DNA from: UBA9300 sp032260385
GTDB taxonomy: Bacteria > Bacteroidota > Bacteroidia > Bacteroidales > VadinHA17
DNA: 64,000 nt
Direction: 5' to 3'
Assembly (NCBI GenBank): GCA_032260385.1
Contig: JAVVEL010000002.1
Location: forward strand, 127,033-191,032
A program made the translations under genes and the position numbers. Within the stretch, counting starts at the first letter, position 1. The number at the start of each line of letters is the position of its first letter. This document shows positions 1 through 8,423 of the stretch, in pieces. The notes below the pieces were generated by a model that worked only from the letters and a program-made list of their open reading frames with translations, did no database searches and was not told where the DNA came from.

Positions 1-961
1 CAGATCCTGCACTCAGCCAGCCTGGAAGAATTTCATGGTCATGTGACATCATGTGCATGGGCAGTTCGAACCATCTGGCGGGCAGAAATGTATTTATCAG
101 GAATCCGAAAATTAAGGCACCCGAGATAATTGAAAAGAGATAGCCGGCCAGGCTTCTTTTACCCAGTACTTTCGCTATCATCGTTATAGTTGCAGCATTT
201 GTTGCCGGGCCTGCCATCAGCAGCACCAGTGCTGCCCCCGGACTAAGTCCTTTTAGCATCAGTACGGCGGCAATGGGGACGGAGGCAGTAGCGCAAATAT
301 ATACCGGGATGGCAGCTATAAGTATTATTAACATTTCAAGGATATCATTGCTTGTACGGCCTGCAAAAAAATCATCCGGGACAAAGACTGCAATCAATGC
401 AGCTATCAATAATCCTATAATAAGCCAGCCCATAATATCCTGGAGGAATTCAACAAAGGCATATCTGAACATAGTCTTCAACTTTGGGAAAAAACCTTTC
501 GGGAGGGTCTTGTTATTGCCTCCTTGAGAAATTTCTTCTTCTTTTTCCTTTTTTGTGAGCCTGTTGGTAAGCAATCCACCTGATATTCCTGTGAACAGGG
601 CAATAAAAGGTCTTATTAATGCAAAGGGTAGCCCGAGCATGGAATAGGTTACCAGTATTGAATCAATCCCGGTTTGCGGAGTTGATATCAGGAATGACAC
701 TGTTGAACCCCGTGATGCGCCATTCCTGTAAAATGACAGACCTGTTGGTATAACCCCACAGCTGCACAGGGGCAGGGGTATGCCTAATATGGATGCATTA
801 ACAACAGCCCTGGTCCTGTTACGACCCATATACTGCCTTACTTTTTTCTTCGGAAAAAGGAGGTACAACACGCCTGCAAAGAAGAAGCCCAGCAGTAAAT
901 ACGGAGCCATCTCAGTTGTTATGAAATAAAGTTCGTTAAGAAATTCCTTTGCGTAGCCCAT
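1..961 (-). CDS. SO_0444/YraQ-type metal efflux permease, 3'-truncated by the window edge
   Basis: Reading the minus strand from ATG at 961 gives an open frame of 320 codons that runs off the window, so the C-terminus is missing. The protein is very hydrophobic, with about eight likely membrane segments. It carries the PLPLCSCGVIP motif near residues 60-72 and AGPATNAATI in the second half, both typical of the YraQ/DUF318 permease family. Bacteroidetes members are usually annotated as SO_0444-type Cu/Zn efflux transporters. The role is therefore inferred to be metal export across the inner membrane; the substrate cannot be read from the sequence. A clear AGAGGAG ribosome binding site lies about 10 bases before the ATG, which is unusual here and fixes the start. 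The next gene upstream, xerD, ends 81 bases away on the same strand. Confidence 0.75.
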   Translation of the reverse strand, partial: MGYAKEFLNELYFITTEMAPYLLLGFFFAGVLYLLFPKKKVRQYMGRNRTRAVVNASILGIPLPLCSCGVIPTGLSFYRNGASRGSTVSFLISTPQTGIDSILVTYSMLGLPFALIRPFIALFTGISGGLLTNRLTKKEKEEEISQGGNNKTLPKGFFPKLKTMFRYAFVEFLQDIMGWLIIGLLIAALIAVFVPDDFFAGRTSNDILEMLIILIAAIPVYICATASVPIAAVLMLKGLSPGAALVLLMAGPATNAATITMIAKVLGKRSLAGYLFSIISGALIFGFLINTFLPARWFELPMHMMSHDHEILPGWLSAGS

Positions 962-1026
962 TGATTTTATTCTCCTCTTTGATATAAGTCAAAAGATAGC
1001 AAATTGTTCAAATCTCACCTTTTAAT

Positions 1027-1082
1027 ATCCCCCTGACTCCCTTCAGTCACCGGGCTTCTCTTCGCTCCGGCTCAAAGGGGGA
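1027..1082. repeat. ATCCCCC...GGGGGA palindromic repeat, copy 1 (overlaps xerD 3' end)
   Basis: ATCCCCC at 1027-1033 faces GGGGGA at 1077-1082, with an interior containing CTTCGCTCCGGCTC. The same outer arms and a related CTTCGCTCG interior (as reverse complement) occur at 60521-60564. The element covers the last 13 or so codons of xerD, which encode PPLSRSEEKPGD. It looks like a short REP/MITE-like dispersed repeat that has inserted at the gene end. Confidence 0.5.
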
Positions 1083-1978
1083 ACCTTGGCCCTGGGATGA
1101 TAGAGGCCTATTGTTTCCTTGAGAAATATCCTGTCGATATGTGTGTATATTTCGGTTGTTAGTATGGACTCATGTCCCAGCATCTCCTGGACTGCCCTGA
1201 GGTCGGCACCGGCCTGTACCAGGTGGGTGGCAAATGAATGCCTGAAAGTATGCGGGCTGACCTTTTTTTTGATCCCTGCTGCTTCACATAACTCACGTAC
1301 TATTGTATATATCATTATACGGCTGAGCTTTTTACCGCGACGGTTTAAGAAGAGTATATTCTTTTCCGTAATTGTCTTTAACCTGTAACGGTACTGCAAA
1401 TAAAACTCAATCTGCTTTATTGTGTTTGGGTTAAGGGGTACCAGCCTCTGTTTATCGCCTTTACCGGTGACTGTTATGTATTCTTCCTTAAAATGTATAT
1501 CAGTTAATCTCAGGTTAATCAGCTCAGATACCCTCAGTCCGCATCCATACAGGGTTTCAATTATTGCTTTATTTCTTTGTCCCTCAGGTTTGCTCAGGTC
1601 AATAGCTGAAATTAGGCTGTCGATCTCTTTTACTGAAAGAACATCCGGCAGCCTTGTTCCGGCCCGGGGTAATTCAACCAGGGAAGCCGGGTTCTCACTT
1701 ATTTTACCTTCAATTGTCATATATCTGAAGAAAGCCCTTATTCCTGACAGGATTCTGGACTGTGTCCTGGGGTTTTTTATGTTAAGCCATTTTATGAAAT
1801 CTGACAGGTCACTGAATGTAACATCCTCTGGCATTAAGGCAGTGGGCTGTTCCTCGCAGTAACTGCGCAGCTTGGCAATATCACGCAAATAAGCCTGGAT
1901 GCTGTTTTCCGAAAGTGATCGTTCAATCTTCAGGTAATTCTTGAATTCTCCAATGCAATCTGTCCAGTTTTCTCTCAT
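1043..1978 (-). CDS. xerD: XerD-type site-specific tyrosine recombinase
   Basis: This 311-residue tyrosine recombinase is expected to act with a partner Xer protein at dif to resolve chromosome dimers. The N-terminal SAM-like core-binding domain covers about residues 5-90 and the catalytic domain about 110-295. The catalytic set is complete: R149 in GCGLRVSEL, a beta-hairpin Lys near 173, H243 and R246 in HTFRHSFATHL, H269 in LGHES and nucleophile Y278 in EIYTH. The last 13 or so residues are encoded by a palindromic repeat (1027-1082), so the native C-terminus was probably rewritten by it. It is divergent from aroQ-pyk, the usual Bacteroidetes neighbours of xerD, which favours a housekeeping Xer over an element integrase. 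A good promoter lies at 1997-2027. Confidence 0.9.
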   Translation of the reverse strand: MRENWTDCIGEFKNYLKIERSLSENSIQAYLRDIAKLRSYCEEQPTALMPEDVTFSDLSDFIKWLNIKNPRTQSRILSGIRAFFRYMTIEGKISENPASLVELPRAGTRLPDVLSVKEIDSLISAIDLSKPEGQRNKAIIETLYGCGLRVSELINLRLTDIHFKEEYITVTGKGDKQRLVPLNPNTIKQIEFYLQYRYRLKTITEKNILFLNRRGKKLSRIMIYTIVRELCEAAGIKKKVSPHTFRHSFATHLVQAGADLRAVQEMLGHESILTTEIYTHIDRIFLKETIGLYHPRAKVPPLSRSEEKPGD

Positions 1979-1996
1979 CAGATAGGTTTAACTATC

Positions 1997-2027
1997 CAAA
2001 AGTATTACTAAGTAACATAAGTTCAAA
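1997..2027 (-). promoter_or_regulatory. Bacteroidetes-type promoter of xerD
   Basis: On the minus strand TTTG (2027-2024) is followed by exactly 19 bases and then TACTTTTG (2004-1997). This is a perfect match to the Bacteroidetes -33 TTTG / -7 TAnnTTTG consensus. It predicts a start near 1990 and a leader of about a dozen bases before the ATG at 1978. Confidence 0.7.
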
Positions 2028-2145
2028 ATAACAGTTAATGCCCAGGGCTTTTAGAAAAAAAAAGCAATGCTGGCTCCCCTGCAGAATATCTTGAAGTTTA
2101 TTTTACAATGGAAGCTTTTGAGACAGTCCCTAATATCAAATTTGT

Positions 2146-2153
2146 TATCTTTG
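2146..2153 (+). promoter_or_regulatory. Candidate -7 box for aroQ-pyk
   Basis: TATCTTTG matches TAnnTTTG, but no TTTG lies at the right distance upstream, so only the -7 half is supported. If used, transcription would start near 2160. That supports the aroQ start at 2177 over the longer frame opening at 2108. Confidence 0.35.
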
Positions 2154-2176
2154 TTTCTGATAAGCATAAACCGTCC

Positions 2177-2611
2177 ATGATAATTACAATAATAAATGGT
2201 CCAAATCTTAATTTGCTGGGAAACAGGGAGAATGAAATCTATGGCAATATACGCTTTGAAGATTATCTTCTGAAGTTAAAAAGAGTCTTTCCCGGGATAG
2301 ATTTCATCTATTTTCAGTCAAATGTGGAGGGTGAAATAGTCAGTGCCTTGCAGGAGTTTTCAGGAAAAGGGGAAGGAATTATTTTGAATGCAGCTGGTTA
2401 TACTCATACTTCAGTTTCTATTGCCGACGCCGTAGCTGCCTGTCCTGTCCCTGTAATTGAAGTTCATATAAGTAATTTACTTGGAAGAGAGGAATACAGG
2501 CATAAATCACTGATTGCACCATATTGCAGGGGAAGTCTTTTTGGTTTTGGTCTTGATGGCTACAGGCTTGCTGCCGAAGCACTGCTGAATATATTAAATG
2601 ATAACAGATGA
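2177..2611 (+). CDS. aroQ: Type II 3-dehydroquinate dehydratase
   Basis: The 144-residue product converts 3-dehydroquinate to 3-dehydroshikimate in the shikimate pathway, usually as a dodecamer. It starts with the family signature INGPNLNLLG (residues 6-15). Catalytic R17 and Y22 lie in NRENEIYGN, N71 to H77 in LNAAGYTHTS, H97 in EVHISN, and R104/R108 near the end. I chose ATG at 2177 because it gives the normal family length and places NGPNLN at the usual position; an ATG at 2108 would add 23 unrelated residues and lies upstream of the candidate promoter. The stop overlaps the pyk start by four bases (ATGA), so the two are translationally coupled. The other shikimate genes are in the operon at 11434-17791; aroE and aroK are not in the window. 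Confidence 0.93.
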   Translation: MIITIINGPNLNLLGNRENEIYGNIRFEDYLLKLKRVFPGIDFIYFQSNVEGEIVSALQEFSGKGEGIILNAAGYTHTSVSIADAVAACPVPVIEVHISNLLGREEYRHKSLIAPYCRGSLFGFGLDGYRLAAEALLNILNDNR

Positions 2612-4029
2612 ACTGGAAAAGAACTAAAATCGTAGCTACTATTTCTGACAAAAGAGCCGAACCTGAATTTCTAAGGAGATTATATAAGGCAGGAATGGAT
2701 GTGGTACGCATAAACACTGCCCACCAGGATATCGAAGGAACAAGGCGGGTAATGGAAAATGTCAGAAAGGTGTCGGATAAAATTGCTTTTCTACTTGATA
2801 CAAAGGGTCCTGAGATAAGGACAAGCATATCTGAGGGAGACTTATTCTTCAGGAAAGGAGAACATGTTACGGTGACCGGTGAACCGGAAACCAGAACCAA
2901 CGAATCGGTGATTGCTGTTACCTACCCTGATTTTGCAAGGGATGTGCCGGTAGGGTCTCATATACTCATTGATGATGGGATACTGGAACTTCTGGCAACA
3001 GGAAAAGATGGCAATACCCTAGAATGCACAGTACTGAATGATGCTCCCCTGGGGTCAAGGAAAAGTGTGAATGTACCAAACGTAAAACTAGACCTGCCAT
3101 CAATAAGTGAAAAGGATAAGAGTTATATTGATTTTGCCATTGAGAATGATATAGATTTTATAGCTCATTCTTTTGTAAGATCGGCACACGACGTACAGGA
3201 TGTTCAGAAATTGCTGGACGAGAAGAACAGCCAGATAAAGATCATTGCCAAGATAGAAAACCAGGAAGGGGTAGATAATATTAACGAAATACTTGAGAAC
3301 TCATATGGCATCATGGTTGCAAGGGGTGATCTGGCAATAGAGATACCCTATGAAAAAATACCGGGTATACAACGAAAGATTATTGATAAATGCATAAAGA
3401 GCCGTAAACCTGTTATAGTTGCCACACAGATGCTTCATTCAATGATTGAAAATCCCAGGCCTACACGAGCAGAGATAAGCGATATTGCAAATGCTATTTA
3501 CTGGCAGACTGATGCTATTATGCTCAGCGGGGAGACAGCCTACGGGAAATATCCCGTTGAATCGGTAGAAACAATGACCAGGGTGGCCAAGGAAGTAGAG
3601 AAAAATAAGGAAAAATTTCTTGACCTCCCTGCAGGGACACTTACAGGGGAAGTGTCAGCCTACCTTGCAAAAGTGGCCGTAAAGACGGCCTCAAGGGTGG
3701 GCGCGAAGTGCATTATTTCAGATACGATAAGGGGACGAACCATAAGAAATATGTCGGCTTACCGCGGGATAAACTATATCATGGCACAGTGTTATTCCGC
3801 CAGAACCATGCGTGAGCTGGCCCTTTCGTACGGGGTATATCCCGGTTTGCAGGAGAAGCACAAATCTTCGGAAATGTTTCTCAAAATAGCACTGGAAAAC
3901 CTGCTTGAGACTCATGAACTGGAGGATAGTGACATACTTGTAGTGCTTGCAGGTAACTTTAACAGGGGGACAGGATCATCATACATTGAAGTGGGGTCCG
4001 TTGAACACCTTAAAGAGAGGGTAAGTTAA
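2608..4029 (+). CDS. pyk: Pyruvate kinase
   Basis: Pyruvate kinase (473 residues) transfers phosphate from phosphoenolpyruvate to ADP at the end of glycolysis. Seen: the (beta/alpha)8 barrel with DTKGPEIR (64-71), KIENQEGVDN (215-224, catalytic K215 and metal ligand E217), MVARGDLAIEIP (236-247, D241) and VATQML (271-276, T273). The B domain is roughly residues 72-165 and the C-terminal regulatory domain begins near 345. The usual NFSH at the nucleotide/K+ site reads NTAH (36-39), losing the Ser; from memory, Bacteroidales enzymes often show this, so it may not be a defect. It overlaps aroQ by four bases. Confidence 0.95.
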   Translation: MNWKRTKIVATISDKRAEPEFLRRLYKAGMDVVRINTAHQDIEGTRRVMENVRKVSDKIAFLLDTKGPEIRTSISEGDLFFRKGEHVTVTGEPETRTNESVIAVTYPDFARDVPVGSHILIDDGILELLATGKDGNTLECTVLNDAPLGSRKSVNVPNVKLDLPSISEKDKSYIDFAIENDIDFIAHSFVRSAHDVQDVQKLLDEKNSQIKIIAKIENQEGVDNINEILENSYGIMVARGDLAIEIPYEKIPGIQRKIIDKCIKSRKPVIVATQMLHSMIENPRPTRAEISDIANAIYWQTDAIMLSGETAYGKYPVESVETMTRVAKEVEKNKEKFLDLPAGTLTGEVSAYLAKVAVKTASRVGAKCIISDTIRGRTIRNMSAYRGINYIMAQCYSARTMRELALSYGVYPGLQEKHKSSEMFLKIALENLLETHELEDSDILVVLAGNFNRGTGSSYIEVGSVEHLKERVS

Positions 4030-4037
4030 ATAATTAA

Positions 4038-4076
4038 CACCTTATATTGGTCTGATTTTTGATGCCACATAAGGTG
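4038..4076 (+). other. Stem-loop between pyk and the DUF6702 gene
   Basis: CACCTTAT (4038-4045) pairs perfectly with ATAAGGTG (4069-4076), and an inner TGG/CCA (4048-4050 with 4065-4067) extends the helix. No T-run follows, so it is not a standard intrinsic terminator. It may stabilise or punctuate the transcript. Confidence 0.4.
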
Positions 4077-4093
4077 CTAAATCCTCCTGAATA

Positions 4094-4576
4094 ATGATTA
4101 AATTTTTAACACTGTATATTTTATTATTGCTGCCTCATCCAGTGCATGTTTCAATGTCGAGCATGGAATATATTCCCCAGGATGAAGGATACAGGATTAC
4201 GGTGAGGATGTTCAGCGACGATCTCTTGCTTGATCTCCTTAGTCTTTATCAACTGCCCGGGGAACATATTGCCGATCATGTTTATACCGGCCCGGATGAT
4301 ATATTTGAAGACTATATCAATAATAAGCTAAAAGTAAAAATTAACGGCGAGCAGTTAAAGGCAAGTCTTCTGGAAACGGAGAAACTGGAAATTGAGACTA
4401 TTATGCGTTTTTTTCTGGAATACGGCTGGGAGACAAATAACATTGAAATTAGTAATACAATCTTAACGGATATACATATGGACCAGGTAAACCTTTTTAT
4501 CTATAAGGATGAAAACAACGAACTGGCTTTTCGTTTTACAGTTAATTATTTAAACGAAAAGATAAGCCTGGAATGA
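4094..4576 (+). CDS. DUF6702-like exported protein
   Basis: This is a small protein of 160 residues with a hydrophobic N-terminus (residues 2-16) that looks like a signal peptide, followed by HPVHVSMSSMEY. That resembles the H-P-x-x-x-S-x-x-x-x-x-Y start of the DUF6702 family of Bacteroidetes, and the mid-section FSDDLLLDL also fits. The body is beta-rich with a conserved-looking FRFTVNYLNEKISLE end. No catalytic motif is visible and no function is known to me. It lies 64 bases after pyk and 25 bases before the T9SS cargo gene on the same strand, so it may be co-transcribed with either. Confidence 0.55.
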   Translation: MIKFLTLYILLLLPHPVHVSMSSMEYIPQDEGYRITVRMFSDDLLLDLLSLYQLPGEHIADHVYTGPDDIFEDYINNKLKVKINGEQLKASLLETEKLEIETIMRFFLEYGWETNNIEISNTILTDIHMDQVNLFIYKDENNELAFRFTVNYLNEKISLE

Positions 4577-4601
4577 AAAGTTATATCGTAATGTAATATA
4601 A

Positions 4602-7211
4602 ATGAAGCGACTATTTGCAATATTGATTTTCCTGTTTCTTATTATGAGTACCTACGGCACTCATAACAGGGCAGGGGAAATAACCTATGTTCAGCTTTCG
4701 GATCTGACTTATGAGATAACCATTACAACTTTTACCTATGTCCTGAGCCAGGCCGACAGGGATTTCCTTGATGTTGACTGGGGCGATGGCACCATATCAA
4801 CCGCTGCAAGAATTTCCAAGCTGCAATTACCCAATTATTACCAGAAGAATGTTTACAAAATTGAGCATACTTATCCGGGCCCGGGTATATATAAGATTGT
4901 AGTTCAGGACCCTAACAGGAATTACGGGATAAATAATATCCCTAATTCTGTTAATGTTGTATTTTCCATTTCTACCGTTCTCATGGTAAATCCCGGCATG
5001 GGACTGAACAGTACACCTGTGCTTCTTAATCCCCCTTATGACAAGGCTGCCCTGGGCTATAAGTTTATTCATAATCCGGGGGCCTATGATGTTGACGGAG
5101 ACAGTTTATCATATAATCTCACAGTCTGTACCAGGGAAGATGGCAAACCAATAGAGAACTATACCTACCCACCTGCTTCGAGGGCTTTTTATGTTGACAG
5201 TATTTCAGGTGACCTTGTGTGGGATGCGCCTACCCAGCTGGGGACCTACAATGTCGCCATGGAAATCAACGAGTGGCGTAACGGCATTAAAATAGGGATT
5301 GTGGTAAGGGATATGCAGATCGAGGTATATGAAACTGATAATAATCCACCCGAGAATGGTCCTGTGTCTGATTTATGCATTGAGGCGGGTGATACACTGG
5401 AAGTTGAAGTTACGGCAAGCGACCCTGACAATGATATTATTACCATGCTTTCAACATCAGGTATCTATACTCTTCCTGAATGTTCTGCCAGCTTCGACAG
5501 CATAAGTTCCCAGCCCGGGTCAGCTGCCTGGCTTCTTACCTGGATTCCCTGTCACGAAAGTGTAAGAGACCAGCCCTATGATGTGCTGGTAAAGTCGGAA
5601 GACAATAATGAGGAACTTGAACTCTTCGACCTGGATAATTTCAGGATAAAGGTACTGGGACCTCCTCCCATACTCACTTCTGCCAGTCCTACCGGTAAGT
5701 ATATAAGATTAAACTGGGAATTGTATGAATCTGATTTTATAGAGGCTTATAATATTTACAGGAGGGAAGGAGCGACTGATTTGCAGGCTGACAGTTGTAC
5801 CAACGGGCTGCCTTCAGGCTCCGGATTCGAAAAAATAGGTTTTGCCGGCGGGGCAAGCACTGTTTCATTTATCGATACAAATGAAGGTGAAGGATTGGAG
5901 AATGGCATTGAATATGCCTACCGTATAGTTGCGGTTTATCCTAACGGCACCGAGAGCAAGGTATCAAATGAGATCACATCAGCTCTCATTACAGGAGTAC
6001 CCCTTATAACAAATGTAAGTGTTACAAGTACAGGTATAACAGATGGAGAAATTTTTATTGCATGGGCCAAACCCGACCGGCTCGATACCATACCTGCACC
6101 GGGTCCCTATGAATATATAATCTACAGGTCAGAAGGACATTCAGGGAATGGATTTACCCCGATAGCTTCAATACAGACAGCAGACCTTAATGATACTACC
6201 TATGTTGACGGTGGATTAAATACTCTTGAACAGGGCTATATTTACATGATAGAGTTATATAATGACAGCCCGGGTGACAGGTTTTTGATAGGCGATCCCG
6301 CTGTGGCATCTTCATTGTTTATTGAGCTTTCACCGGGTGACAGAAAAGCCAGGTTTGTGATTAACAGGAATGTGCCCTGGGTTAATTACCGTTATGATAT
6401 CTTCAGGTGGAATCCCAATACATCTCAGTTCGATTCCATTGCCGGCACTAACCTCCTGGAAGCTACTGATACCGGACTGGAAAACGGACAGGAATACTGC
6501 TACTATGTAAGGTCAATAGGTTCCTATCAAAGCACAGGATTGCCCAAGGACCTTGTTAACCTTTCTCAGGAAGCATGTGTGACTCCCATTGATAATGAGC
6601 CGCCATGTACGCCTGCACTTAATGTCACAACAAATTGCGACAGTCTCTATAACCATCTTACATGGTCAATCGATGATCCCGATTGCTTTGAGGATATAGC
6701 CGGCTATAAATTATGGTATAAAAGAGATTTTGATGGTGAACTCGGACTCCTGATTACTTTTGATAACAGGAATATTCTGGAATATTTCCACTATCCCGGG
6801 GAAATAGTGGCCGGATGTTACGCTATTCAGGCCTTTGATGCGGAGGGAAATGAAAGCCTGCTCTCAGTTGTTATTTGTGTTGACGCATGTTATTTTTATG
6901 AAATTCCCAATGTTTTTACGCCCAATAATGACGGAAAGAATGATATTCTAAGGGCTAAAACCACCGGCCTGGTTGAAAAGGTCGATTTCAAACTTTTTAA
7001 CAGGGGAGGTATGCTTATTTTCCAGACCGATGAACCGAGGCTCAATTGGAATGGTACCTATAAGGGTGCAATAGTGAAGCCGGGAGTATATTTCTATCAG
7101 TGTGATGTTTATGAAAGAAGGATCGCAGGACTGGAGGAGTACAGCCTCACCGGTTTTATTCATGTGATAATGGAAAAGGGGGCAGACCCGGTAACAATAG
7201 AATATAAATAA
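4602..7211 (+). CDS. T9SS type B (CHU_C) secreted multidomain protein
   Basis: The product (869 residues) has a signal peptide (residues 1-19) followed by HNRAGEITY, a PKD-like region with DVDWGDG near residue 48, cadherin/fibronectin-like beta modules and at least three Fn3-like repeats from about 350 to 740. The last 105 or so residues form the CHU_C gliding-motility-associated C-terminal domain: IPNVFTPNNDGKND, then FNRGGMLIF, LNWNGTYKG and KPGVYFYQ. That domain is the type B sorting signal of the type IX secretion system, so the protein is expected to cross the outer membrane and be released or surface-anchored. The binding target is unknown. The TPR gene follows with no gap, so the pair is probably an operon. 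Confidence 0.85.
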   Translation: MKRLFAILIFLFLIMSTYGTHNRAGEITYVQLSDLTYEITITTFTYVLSQADRDFLDVDWGDGTISTAARISKLQLPNYYQKNVYKIEHTYPGPGIYKIVVQDPNRNYGINNIPNSVNVVFSISTVLMVNPGMGLNSTPVLLNPPYDKAALGYKFIHNPGAYDVDGDSLSYNLTVCTREDGKPIENYTYPPASRAFYVDSISGDLVWDAPTQLGTYNVAMEINEWRNGIKIGIVVRDMQIEVYETDNNPPENGPVSDLCIEAGDTLEVEVTASDPDNDIITMLSTSGIYTLPECSASFDSISSQPGSAAWLLTWIPCHESVRDQPYDVLVKSEDNNEELELFDLDNFRIKVLGPPPILTSASPTGKYIRLNWELYESDFIEAYNIYRREGATDLQADSCTNGLPSGSGFEKIGFAGGASTVSFIDTNEGEGLENGIEYAYRIVAVYPNGTESKVSNEITSALITGVPLITNVSVTSTGITDGEIFIAWAKPDRLDTIPAPGPYEYIIYRSEGHSGNGFTPIASIQTADLNDTTYVDGGLNTLEQGYIYMIELYNDSPGDRFLIGDPAVASSLFIELSPGDRKARFVINRNVPWVNYRYDIFRWNPNTSQFDSIAGTNLLEATDTGLENGQEYCYYVRSIGSYQSTGLPKDLVNLSQEACVTPIDNEPPCTPALNVTTNCDSLYNHLTWSIDDPDCFEDIAGYKLWYKRDFDGELGLLITFDNRNILEYFHYPGEIVAGCYAIQAFDAEGNESLLSVVICVDACYFYEIPNVFTPNNDGKNDILRAKTTGLVEKVDFKLFNRGGMLIFQTDEPRLNWNGTYKGAIVKPGVYFYQCDVYERRIAGLEEYSLTGFIHVIMEKGADPVTIEYK

Positions 7212-8420
7212 ATGAAATCCAGCTTAGGCATATTAATTACTTTTCTGATAATTCATGGCAGTAATATTTCAGCACAGGATATAAACACTTATCTTACAAA
7301 GGCTGCTGCTTTGAAGGACAGGTCAATGTTTTCACAGGCTATTGCCCTGTACACTGAAGCTATTGCACTTGAGGAGGATTACCGTTTATTCACGGAACGT
7401 GGTGATGCATATCTGAAGAAAGGGGAAACAGAGGCTGCAATAGATGATTTTAAGATGGCGAATAATCTTAAACCGGGCTCCGCTTACCTCGGACTGGCAA
7501 GAGCATATGCCATTAATAATGAAGGCGAAAAAGCTATTACCAGTTTACAGCAACATCTGAAGTCAGAATTTAAATTAGCAAGGAAGGAAATTTTACTCGA
7601 TTCTTATTTTTCATCCCTTGAGGAAACGGCAGGGTGGAGACAGTTGTGGAAAGGTAAGTGGTATAACAGACTGGAAGAGACGGCTGCCGAAATTGAATAT
7701 TTGATTGAGTCAGGAAAAATACCGGGGGCCAGAAATGCTCTTTCAGGTATTGAAAGCCTTTACCAGGACAGGCCTGAAATATTATATCTTAAGGGACTGG
7801 TTGAGGCAGCTGCCGGAAATACCAGGCTGGCCCTCCAATATCTGGAAGAAATAGTGGCCCGGGGTAATCCGGAGTATGATGTCTGGAGATTATACATAGA
7901 GCAGCTGGAAAAAAACGGTGATTATCTTACAGCGGCGAATGCCTGTGAAAAGGCTGTGGTCTTATACCCGGGGAAGACTGAATTGCTATTGATGAAATCT
8001 GAAAACCTTAGAAAGGCCGGTGACCGGGAAAGGGCAATGGAGACAGCTGAGTTTTACAGGGAACTTTATCCAGGCGGGGAGACAGCAAACAGGCAAGCGG
8101 GTATAATAGCTGCAGAAAAGGGTGAATATAACAGGGCCTTACGCTATTTTTCCGAAAATATCGAGAATTATCCAGGGAAGGCACAGTGTTATACAGACCG
8201 GGCAGAGATATACCTGAAAATGAAATCATGGGACCCGGCTATTTATGACTATTCCATGGCGCTAGATCTTTGGCCAAGAGATGGAGAAGCATATTATAAC
8301 AAGGGGCTTGCACTGCTGAACTCGGGCAAAAAGGAAGAAGCCTGCCATGATTTCAGGATGGCCCTGCGATACGGCCACAGGCAAGCTTCAGGAATGTTAA
8401 GCAGGTATTGTGTCAGGTAG
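7212..8420 (+). CDS. Exported TPR-repeat protein
   Basis: A cleavable signal peptide (residues 1-21, ending SAQD) opens this TPR-repeat protein of 402 residues. It carries about eight tetratricopeptide-like helical pairs; the clearest are residues 25-90 and 310-385, with YYNKGLALLNSGKKEEAC near the end. TPR arrays bind other proteins, so a scaffold role in the periplasm is inferred. The ATG follows directly after the stop of the T9SS cargo gene, suggesting coupled translation and perhaps a shared role in export or surface assembly. There is no enzymatic motif. Its 3' end lies three bases from the converging histidine kinase gene. Confidence 0.75.
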   Translation: MKSSLGILITFLIIHGSNISAQDINTYLTKAAALKDRSMFSQAIALYTEAIALEEDYRLFTERGDAYLKKGETEAAIDDFKMANNLKPGSAYLGLARAYAINNEGEKAITSLQQHLKSEFKLARKEILLDSYFSSLEETAGWRQLWKGKWYNRLEETAAEIEYLIESGKIPGARNALSGIESLYQDRPEILYLKGLVEAAAGNTRLALQYLEEIVARGNPEYDVWRLYIEQLEKNGDYLTAANACEKAVVLYPGKTELLLMKSENLRKAGDRERAMETAEFYRELYPGGETANRQAGIIAAEKGEYNRALRYFSENIENYPGKAQCYTDRAEIYLKMKSWDPAIYDYSMALDLWPRDGEAYYNKGLALLNSGKKEEACHDFRMALRYGHRQASGMLSRYCVR

Positions 8421-8423
8421 CAG

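Noticed and set aside
2108..2176. N-terminal extension of aroQ from an ATG at 2108
   Set aside because: It adds 23 residues unlike the family and would start upstream of the candidate -7 box; ATG 2177 gives the normal AroQ start.
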